Source: Strigamia acuminata (Eukaryota > Arthropoda > Chilopoda > Geophilomorpha > Linotaeniidae). Taken from it: 64,000 bases of DNA. The DNA is taken from contig OX442317.1 in assembly GCA_949358305.1 (NCBI GenBank), positions 15,442,491 to 15,506,490 of the forward strand. Direction: 5' to 3'. Below the pieces are notes generated by a model, which worked only from the letters and a program-made list of their open reading frames with translations, had not been told where the DNA came from and made no database searches. Shown here piece by piece: positions 32,106 to 40,573 of this stretch (position 1 is its first letter; each line of letters starts with the position of its first letter). The position numbers and the translations under genes were made by a program.

Positions 32106-35100
32106 ATCCGGGGGACGAAGGTTTATTCCATCCCCCAGAAGTAGCTAATGCTGCGTCGGAATCTTTATTTATGGATGTAGACACTGTTTGTCTAGACGTA
32201 GCCACTAGTCATAGTGGCGGAGTGGATGAAAATCTGCAAAAAATGACAGAACAATTAAAAAATCTGACATTGTTTCCTCACAAGTGCTACACGAAGAAAT
32301 TCTGTAGACTTCGCCGACTCAATAGAGTCATAGGCGGCAATAATTTGCACAATATTACTTTAGGTAATAATAAAGATGATCCTCGAATGAAGATCACAAT
32401 TGGTGGGCTCACCTATAACGCGCTCATGGATACAGGAGCATCTCAATGTTACATTGGGGAACAGCTTTTGTCTGAAACTCAGGCTCTGCCGGAATTTTTG
32501 CAAGAGGCCCCCAGAAATATGTTAGTTAACGCTGTAGGCGTAGCACACAAGCCTGTCGGACAAATAACTTTGTGCGTGCAATGGGCTGATGAATTTACAC
32601 CAATGAATTTCATCGTTTTAGCAAAACGAGTTTGTGGCTTGATACTAGGTCACAATTTCATGCGCAGACAGAAAATTAGTCCGCATCCACATTTACAAGA
32701 GTTCTCTTGTGCAGATAAGCCTAATTGGTCCGCTCCTTATGAATCGGAAGAAGCCAATTTGGCCCTCGCCCCGTTAAATCGAATAACTTTCGATTATTTA
32801 GGACTGTCGTCCACTCTCAACTCAATTGAGTTAACAGACACTCCTGTGTTGACTTGGGATGAAAAATTAGTTGAGGAGAGCGACTGCACTCCAGAACAAC
32901 GACTAGCACTTCGCGAAGTGGTTAACTCGATACCGAATGTATTTCGTGATCAAGTTGGGTGCACTAACGTGACCCAACATCGAATCAAGTTTAAAGAAGG
33001 GCATTCATTGCCCAAAATGCAGTATAGAATGTATAACCCGGCTAAAAGAGCCATTATGACCAAACTAGCTGCAGAACTTGAACAGGATGGACTTATTGAA
33101 AAGGCCAAAGGGCCATTTATAAGTCATCCAGTCATCGTTGCGAAGCCGGATGGCTCGTATAGGATGTGCATTGACTACCGGTGGCTAAATGCCATCACTG
33201 AAGTCGAAGTAATACAAATGCCAAGTATTGACCTTTTATTGCATAATACTGGTCCGGCAAAGTATTTTACGTCTATTGACCTTGTTAAAGGTTACTACCA
33301 AGTCAAAATGTGTGAGGAAGATCGCCCAAAAACGGCGTTTTATACGCCAAATGGCCCTTACCAATTTGTGCGAATGCCGTTCGGCCTTTGCAATGCGCCT
33401 TGTACTTTCCAGCGTCTGATGGAAGGCATTTTAGGCTCAGCTTTGCAAAACTACGCGTTAGTTTATTTGGATGATGTAATTGTGTATTCAGATAATTGGG
33501 ATGATCATCTCAAACATGTTCGAGATGTTTTGGAAAGGCTTAACCAAGCCAACATGACAATAAATAAAACGAAATCTCGTTTTGGGCGTACAGAATTAAA
33601 ATTCTTGGGCCATTGGATCAAACCCGAAGGTCTCTTTGGTGATCCTGATAAAATATCGGCGATCATGAAATTTCCCACCCCCACGTGTGCTAAAGACATT
33701 CAACGCTTTCACGGCATGACTAACTTCTTCAGGAAGTTTGTTCCAAATCACGGAACTATTGCCGCACCATACACACGTATGATGAATGAGAAAACTCCAT
33801 TTGAATGGGGAGATGAGCAGACAGTAGCTTTTAATAAAATTAAAAAGCTACTTTGTGGTGACAATTGTCTACACAAACCAGATATGACTTTGCCATTTGT
33901 TGTCATGACTGACGCTTCACATGAAGGCTTAGGAGCTGTCCTTTGCCAAGACGTCGATATATTCGATGAAAAGAAGCAGAAAAACATTTCTGTACCCAGA
34001 CCTGTAGCTTATGCAAGCAGAGTTTTACGTGGAGCGGAGAAGCGTTATACAACGCCGGAACTCGAATGTCTCGCAGTCGTGTGGGCTATTGATCGATTTA
34101 AACCATATCTTGAATATGGTACATTCACTTTAGAGTCAGATGCAGAAGCACTGAAATGGTTGATGCGAACGCCTGAACCATCTGGGAAATTTGGCCGATG
34201 GGCCTTAAGAATCCAATGTGGAAACTTTAAAATTGTTTTTCGAAAAGGTGCTGCTAACCAAGTTGCAGATGCACTTTCTAGAGCCCCACTAACAGAGGAA
34301 GACATTCCTCTTCGTGATCATGTGGAACCTGTTGAAATTAAACAATACTGGCCTGAGTGGGACGGAAATCCTTCTGTTTCATTAAATCGTGCCCCAGAGA
34401 AACGAGAATATTTGGCTAGTGTACGTGTCCATTTTTCAGAAAATTCTAAAGAATGTTCTGAAGAAAGGGAGGGGGAGGAAGTACAAGAAACCTTGTACAG
34501 TGCGTTGACAGAAATACTTAAGGAAGTCCCTCCTACAAGGAGAGAAATAATAGATGCTCAGTTACTAGATACTGAATGCAAACGCATTCGGGAGTATTTA
34601 TTAAATGACAAGGTTGTTGGGATACCACAATCCGAAATAAAAGAGTGGAAAAATAAAGTCAAAAACTATTGTTTAGATAAAAAAGAAGTTGACGGTGATC
34701 AAATGATCATCTATTTTAACCCTTCGTTCGAAGAGGAATTAAACGATTCGGGAAACGGCTTTAAAGCCGTTGTACCCAGTTCACTCGTAAAACGAGTACT
34801 CTTTGCCTGTCATGGCCACCCCCTAAGCGGTCACGCTGGGATGAGCAAGACGCTTGAGAAAACGCGTTTAATATATTTCTGGCCAGGCATGAGTAGAAGT
34901 GTCAGGAACTACGTTAAAAGCTGCACGCACTGTGCTCAGTACAAGCCTATTCAACAGAAAAGGCACGCAGCTCCTTACACACCGCATAACATGACCAATC
35001 CTTGGGAATGTATTAACATGGACCTAATGGGCCCAAAACCCGCCGGAAGGTCCCAAAACCAGTATATTTTTGTCATTATTGACAATTGTACCAAGTTTGT

Positions 35101-36301
35101 TGAAATTAAGGCTTTGACAAAAGCCACGAGCGCTAACTGCGTTCAAGAATTAAGATCTGTTACAAACAGATGGGGACACCCCAAAAAGATTGTGAGCGAT
35201 AACGGAAAACAATTTGTTTCCGATATTTACAATGAGTATTGCGAAATGTACAACATTCGCCCGGCTCATACGAGCACGTACCATGCCCAGGCGAACCCGA
35301 CAGAGCGAGCCAATAGGGACATCAAAACCATGCTGGCTCTGTACACAGATGTGCACACGCAATGGCCACGTTATTTAGACGAATTTGCATTCGCAATGCG
35401 AAATAATGTGTCATCGGCAACAGGGTCAAGCCCGATGTTACTTAACACGGGGAGAATCGTAACATTACCTTTCGACCCAAGGATTATTAAACACGCCAAT
35501 CCATTTGACAAAGAAAATCCAGAAAAATATGTCAGAGTACTATTGGATGTATTGCGCAGATCGCATCAAGAGATGCATCGCAGAATTCAATTGAATTTTG
35601 AACGACATAGGAAAATACACGAACAAAAGTTCGTAATTACGGAATTCGAAGTTGGAGATTTAGTTTGGAAACAGACTCACATTCTCTCGTGCGCAGATAA
35701 AAATATCTCCGCTGGTTTTGCTGAGAAGAGAGATGGACCGTGGGAAATTACTAAAGTACTTCCAGGCGGAGCGTATAAATTACGCAAATTAGCTGATGAT
35801 TCGGTTGAAAAATCAGTGAATATTAAAGCGCTGTATCCCTATACGCCTTCGTACCCGATTGAGACTTGGAAAGTAGGACAAAAGTCCGCCTCTTACTCAC
35901 CTCAAGAGAATCCTAAATGGATGGACGAAAGTAATCAACTTCCGGAGGCTGAAGAAATGGAATTAATTCCTGAAACTTCCTCAGAAATTCCAATGGAATT
36001 ATCCGACTCAACTTCAGTGCAGATTGACAAATCTGCGCCCACAAAGTCTAAACATAGACATAGACAACGCTTAACTGCTATGGAAAGGAAAGCGGCGTTA
36101 AAAAGAGGCGAAGTTCCAAAGAAACCGCCTCGAAAACCCCGCAAACCCCAACCGATAGTTCCACGAACTAGCACTCGTCCACGACGAGAACGAAATCCAA
36201 ATCCTAAATATGCAGATGAAAATTTCGTGCGAAACATCACTGCAGTATTTAAAAAACCATACCAACAACACGGCAAAGCCTCAAAGTTTTGTTGGAATTG
36301 A
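32093..36301 (+). CDS. pol: Gypsy Pol: protease, RT, RNase H, integrase
   Basis: Expressed as Gag-Pol by frameshifting. The first internal ATG (32171) is probably not a real start, and the open frame begins at 32093. Order, counted from 32171: retropepsin MDTGASQCYIG (about 86); RT with SIDLVKGYYQ (about 367), MPFGLCNAP and YLDDVIVY (about 431); RNase H with TDASHEGLGA (about 580) and ESDAEALKWL; an HHCC zinc finger HGHPLSGHAGMSK...CTHC (about 882); integrase MDLMGP, VSDNGKQF and TERANR (DDE triad, about 950, 1010 and 1045); and a GPW-type C-terminal domain. A long basic tail (KKPPRKPRKP) ends it. All catalytic motifs are intact; probably functional. Confidence 0.93.
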   Translation, partial: FKKLDPGDEGLFHPPEVANAASESLFMDVDTVCLDVATSHSGGVDENLQKMTEQLKNLTLFPHKCYTKKFCRLRRLNRVIGGNNLHNITLGNNKDDPRMKITIGGLTYNALMDTGASQCYIGEQLLSETQALPEFLQEAPRNMLVNAVGVAHKPVGQITLCVQWADEFTPMNFIVLAKRVCGLILGHNFMRRQKISPHPHLQEFSCADKPNWSAPYESEEANLALAPLNRITFDYLGLSSTLNSIELTDTPVLTWDEKLVEESDCTPEQRLALREVVNSIPNVFRDQVGCTNVTQHRIKFKEGHSLPKMQYRMYNPAKRAIMTKLAAELEQDGLIEKAKGPFISHPVIVAKPDGSYRMCIDYRWLNAITEVEVIQMPSIDLLLHNTGPAKYFTSIDLVKGYYQVKMCEEDRPKTAFYTPNGPYQFVRMPFGLCNAPCTFQRLMEGILGSALQNYALVYLDDVIVYSDNWDDHLKHVRDVLERLNQANMTINKTKSRFGRTELKFLGHWIKPEGLFGDPDKISAIMKFPTPTCAKDIQRFHGMTNFFRKFVPNHGTIAAPYTRMMNEKTPFEWGDEQTVAFNKIKKLLCGDNCLHKPDMTLPFVVMTDASHEGLGAVLCQDVDIFDEKKQKNISVPRPVAYASRVLRGAEKRYTTPELECLAVVWAIDRFKPYLEYGTFTLESDAEALKWLMRTPEPSGKFGRWALRIQCGNFKIVFRKGAANQVADALSRAPLTEEDIPLRDHVEPVEIKQYWPEWDGNPSVSLNRAPEKREYLASVRVHFSENSKECSEEREGEEVQETLYSALTEILKEVPPTRREIIDAQLLDTECKRIREYLLNDKVVGIPQSEIKEWKNKVKNYCLDKKEVDGDQMIIYFNPSFEEELNDSGNGFKAVVPSSLVKRVLFACHGHPLSGHAGMSKTLEKTRLIYFWPGMSRSVRNYVKSCTHCAQYKPIQQKRHAAPYTPHNMTNPWECINMDLMGPKPAGRSQNQYIFVIIDNCTKFVEIKALTKATSANCVQELRSVTNRWGHPKKIVSDNGKQFVSDIYNEYCEMYNIRPAHTSTYHAQANPTERANRDIKTMLALYTDVHTQWPRYLDEFAFAMRNNVSSATGSSPMLLNTGRIVTLPFDPRIIKHANPFDKENPEKYVRVLLDVLRRSHQEMHRRIQLNFERHRKIHEQKFVITEFEVGDLVWKQTHILSCADKNISAGFAEKRDGPWEITKVLPGGAYKLRKLADDSVEKSVNIKALYPYTPSYPIETWKVGQKSASYSPQENPKWMDESNQLPEAEEMELIPETSSEIPMELSDSTSVQIDKSAPTKSKHRHRQRLTAMERKAALKRGEVPKKPPRKPRKPQPIVPRTSTRPRRERNPNPKYADENFVRNITAVFKKPYQQHGKASKFCWN
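32096..32136 (+). promoter_or_regulatory. -1 ribosomal frameshift signal between Gag and Pol
   Basis: Slippery site A AAA AAC at 32096-32102 in the Gag frame, a 7-base spacer that includes the Gag stop, then a stem with GGGGGA (32110-32115) pairing TCCCCC (32131-32136). The -1 frame is open from 32093 and runs without interruption into the protease. Heptamer, spacing and downstream stem match the canonical retroviral signal. Confidence 0.85.
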
Positions 36302-36792
36302 TAAGTTTTATTCAAAACTTGGAGACTGTAATTATTTACATGTCTGACAGGTGTAGTGATTTATAATCTCAACACCGGGGGACAAGATATTACGATATTT
36401 ATTAAAATTTATATTAAAAATATGAATTTGTTACGATGAATTAAATATTCGGTAGAATATTTTAAATTTTGGTCGTATTTGCATGTATTTTAATCAAAAT
36501 ACAGAGAATTACTTTGAAAAGTGATAATCTCGCGTAATTACGAAGGTACGAGACTTACGAGGTGTGATTAAACCTCGAACCCGACAATTAATAAGGGAAT
36601 AAGGTTCCCAGGGTTCATTGCACACAAACACTTCGTTAAACACACGGATACTAGTGACTTCGTCCCTCCGACCCGTCTTCGCGTTTCTACTCAGAAATTT
36701 CAGCGCTAATTCAATTAGCAATTTCAGTAAAAGAAAGGAAAACTAGCTTCAACCGTAAGTAGTTTTCAATAATATTCTTTGACCAAAGAATT
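36302..36792 (+). other. Gypsy non-coding stretch after pol
   Basis: AT-rich. It contains CACCGGGGGAC (about 36372-36382), a near copy of the 3' polypurine motif CACCGGGGGATG that abuts the 3' LTR, and hairpins 36443-36462 (8-bp stem, GGTA loop) and 36485-36502 (7-bp stem, AATC loop). The extra polypurine-like copy may be an older or central priming site. Confidence 0.5.
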
Positions 36793-38228
36793 CCCAGGTA
36801 AAAAAAATCTGCAGAATTCTGCAGAAAGTTTGCCAGCAGAAAAATTTCTGCAGAAAATCTTTTTTTTTCTGCAGAATTCTGCAGAAAAATTTCCAGTTGA
36901 AAAAATTTGCCAGAAATTTTTTTTCTCTGCAGAAATCTGCAGAAAAATTGGCAACCGAAAAATTTTGCAAGAAAATTTTTTTTCTCTCTGCAGAATTCTG
37001 CAGAAAAAATGCTAGCCGAAAAAATTTGCTAGAAAATCTTTTTTTTCTGCAGAATTGTGCAGAATAATTGTATGCCGACCAAAAGGGTTGCCAATGCTGG
37101 AAATCTCGTACAGGCAAAGATTTTGGATTTCAAAATCCTTAAAATCTCATGAAATCCTGGAAATCCTTAAAATCTCATGAAATCCTGGAAATCCTTAAAA
37201 TCTCATGAAATCCTGGAAATCCTGGAAATCTTTGAAATTTCATAAAATCCTGGAAATCCTAGAAATCGTGGAAATCTTAGAAAATTGTCTTGCAATTTGG
37301 TGTAAATTCTAGCAAATCGAGCTGGAAATCTCGCACAGGCAAAGATTTTGGATTTCAAAATCCTTGAAATCTTATGAAATCTTCAAGGATTTCAAAATCT
37401 CGTACGGGATTTTTGCGATTGGCTATCCCTCGACGCCGAATGAAGTGCAGAATTTATTCCTTCTCCATTTCTGCAAAGTTACGCAGAAATTTTAAACAAA
37501 AAGATGCATTCTTTTTAGTTCAAATCAAATTTTCCGAATGGACGCATTTAGTTCCTTTAATACACATATAAACATTTACAACTTCTTTAAATTAAACTTA
37601 TATTTATTTAAGCTTTTTACTTAAAGCTGAGACTATTTGAAAATTTAAAACCATTTCGGAAAAAGTAACTATATAAGAGAAGTTATGCATTCAAATAGTA
37701 TAAGCTGTACAAGCCTAGTGGATAGAGCACTGGTCTTTAGAACAATGGATCCCAGGTTCAATTCCAGCAGAGGTCGTGGTAAGAAAAAAAAAAGATTTAA
37801 ATAAAGATAAATAAAAATGTCGGTAAAACATGCAATTTGTGCTAATAACAATGAAAACTAATTCTTGAATATGGGTTGTAAAAGAAACTAAATAGCTAAA
37901 TAGCTAGTGCAAAAAAATTTGAGTTAGTGTAAAATCCATCTACCTTTACATTTACAATGTATAACAAGTATGTAAATCTATTTTTTTCCAGAATTCTGCA
38001 GATATTCTGCAGAAAAGGTTAACATTTTTCTGCAGAATTCTGCAGAATTTGGTACTTTTTTCTGCAGAAAAGGTTAACATTTTTCTGCAGAATTCTGCAG
38101 AATTTGGTACTTTTTTCTGCAGAAAAGGTTAACATTTTTCTGAAGAATTCTGCAGAATTTGGTAAGTTTTTCTGAAGAAAATTTTTCTGCACAACATGCA
38201 GAATTCTGCAGAACCTTTTTCTCCTGGG
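36793..38228. mobile_element. Inverted-repeat element packed with CTGCAGAATTCTGCAG palindromes
   Basis: The left end CCCAGGTAAAAAAAATCTGC and the right end (reverse strand CCCAGGAGAAAAAGGTTCTGC) are similar and inverted. Flanks share only TT, so the target duplication is uncertain. Two arrays built on the self-complementary TTCTGCAGAATTCTGCAGAA lie at the ends (about 36810-37070 and 37990-38215, the latter with a unit of about 59 bp repeated three times). A 27-bp array (aaatcctggaaatccttaaaa...) runs 37130-37280. A tRNA-derived unit lies within. No coding capacity, so a non-autonomous DNA transposon or foldback element is likely. Confidence 0.55.
37704..37800 (+). repeat. tRNA-derived SINE-like unit
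   Basis: AAGCCTAGTGGATAGAGCAC (37711-37730) fits a pol III A box and AGGTTCAATTCCA (37754-37766) fits a B box at tRNA-like spacing. An A-rich stretch follows from about 37780. The anticodon arm does not pair well, so this is a tRNA-like promoter head, not a tRNA gene. Confidence 0.6.
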
Positions 38229-38436
38229 TTGGAAAATTGTTCGCAACAATTGGTAAAATATCGGCGTCCCGATAAAAGTTAGAAATTCACGTGTTATTAT
38301 AAGCGTGAATCGGCATTAAATCACTCTGGAAGTTTAGCTATTCAGTCGAATAGTTTAGTTTGGATTTTGATAATAAATTATTAAAATTTAAGTATGTAGG
38401 CACTAATTATTTAAATCAAGTCGCGGTCGAGGCTTG

Positions 38437-39404
38437 TGTTTCGAGCAACAGAAAGGAGGAAAGAGAGACCACAACTGCTCGTCAATTTGATAGTAGTTTG
38501 ATTTTATGTGTTCGAAAATGTAAAGAAGAGTTACTATTTTCGGTCTTATAATTGTATTATTTATTTAGCAAATATCTAATCTTTTTCTGTTGTAATAGGA
38601 ATTTTACATGTCTTTTTTGTGTGCCAATTTTCAGTAAAGACAATGTTTGTTAGGTATTTTATCTCTTAGAATGACAAGGTCAAGGTTTAGGAATTTTTAG
38701 TCTTGTTTTCCAATGTTTTCATGTTATGTTTACCTATTTCTAAGTCTTGTCCTGTTCCCAGTTCAGTTGTGAAGGCGGAATGATGGGTTTGAAGCATCTG
38801 AGTTGCTTTAAAAGTGCATTGGAAAAGAAGGAATTGTTAATTTTGTAATGGATTGCAATTAATGCATTTTTACAGTGTATTTGACTTGTTTTAGATGCGT
38901 TATTTGCATATTTAGTTAAGTTTATTCCTATTCTATTTGTTATAATTCTTTCCAATGATTTCTGTTAATTTTAGTTGATTTTATCTCTATTATGAGGCAC
39001 AATGCAAGCTTTAACTTATGTTATTTATGAATTTAGTCACTAGATGCCTCATGAATTTGTTGTTGCTATAGAATTGTTGTTGTTATGAAGTTGTTACACT
39101 CTTGTTATGAAGAATTAGATGTAGTTATGTTGGATTTTGCCTCCATTTTAATGTTTTAAAAAGGAATAAAAACATTATGTGGAATTTTCAACAACAAGCT
39201 TTATTTCCTTCAACACAAAGCATGATTGAGTAGGGAGAGTTAACCCCAAACTCCCTGGAGCAGCTACAGTCAAGATCCATGGCAGAAACTCAAGTTACTT
39301 CACTTCTCCTCTCAGCTAAGCAAAGTATAGGCCTATGGGAAATTTGCCAATAATTTCCCATCGCGTTACAATTCGTCGCATCACGGCAGTGGCGAGTTGC
39401 AACA
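38437..39404 (+). repeat. Family 2 5' LTR
   Basis: 968 bp; AATAAA near 39168 is a likely poly(A) signal. Confidence 0.95.
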
Positions 39405-40573
39405 TTTTTGGTACCGTGACCCAAGGATTTTGTTGTTGCCAACCAGGATTTTCGTCCAGTTCTTCCAGTGGATTTCAGTGCACGTCATTGCATTTTTAGC
39501 CAGGTGTGTGACGTCGATTTCACGGTGATTTGCGTGTGTGTTCCCGACTTCACAGTGAGGCAGTGTGTGGCATCTAGTTCGCAGTAAGCAGTGTGTGGTG
39601 CCGATTTTCGTGGTGTGAAGTGTGTGACAACACGTTTTTCGATTTTTCTCTACTGGATTATTGTCGCCATTTGCGACAGAAGTGTGTTTGTGCTGTGTCA
39701 TCCTTCGCAGTCGTCAGGGAGTTGATTCGTCAGTGGATTTTATGTCAAGTGTAACGAGTTCGGAGTCCTTCTACTGTGGCGGTCAACATAAGGAGACAAG
39801 CAAGCGATTTCCTGGTCAACAATTTGAGAAACACAACGCAATGTCAATCTTCAAGTTCATCTGCAGCTGAAAAAAGAACAAGATTAATTTTAATTCAATT
39901 GCTGTTAGAATTTAAGAATTATATTTATTTAAATTAATTCTTTATCTGATTTTTCAAGGAAGTTTCTGCCAATTTCGAGCTGTATTTGGGGAGTTTAAAA
40001 GGGGTTTTTTATGTCAATAATTTTAAATATAAAGTTATTATCTCTTAAGTGCGGAGCTATTGTATATGATAGCTAATTATCTCTTTTGTGCAGCGCTATT
40101 ATAAACTATAGCTATTATCTCTTTGTGCGGGGTTATTGTAAAATATAACTATTTATCTCTTTGTGCGGGGTTATTGTAAAATATAACTATTTATCTCTTT
40201 TGTGCAGTGTTATTGTAAAAGATAACTAATTTATCTCGGTTGTGCGGTTAGATATTAATTATTAATTTCGAACTAAGTGCATTTTGGGGGAATTATCAAG
40301 ATATTTATGCGGATAAGTTTATTTGTGCGGTCAATAATTCCGTCCCAGTGTATTACGTATAGTGTGTTAAGTCAATTTGTCTGTGGCATTTCGGAGTTGA
40401 GTTTAGCATTTTATTTCGAGGTCGTTTTTCATTTGCACACCGCATTTGAATTAACGTTAAGCAAGTATAAGTAAGAGTCTGTGAAGTTCGGAGAATATTC
40501 GTGGGGATTTAATTAGCAGTGATTGAGTTGTTGAATAGAATTTTTATTCTCATTCTCTCTTTCTCGAGAATAA
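39405..40573 (+). other. Family 2 leader with primer-binding site and about 45-bp repeats
   Basis: The primer-binding site at 39409 (TGGTACCGTGACCCAAGG) resembles a tRNA-His 3' complement with one early mismatch, as in family 1. About five imperfect repeats of a unit of roughly 45 bp (atctcttttgtgcggggtta...) span 40035-40250. Both families therefore have direct repeats in the leader, although the sequences are unrelated. Confidence 0.6.

Noticed and set aside
37704-37780. Functional tRNA gene
   Set aside because: A and B boxes are present but the anticodon arm does not pair; a SINE-like head is more likely.
36810-38215. CRISPR-like array because of regularly spaced palindromes
   Set aside because: Spacers are themselves repeated and the setting is a eukaryotic retroelement.
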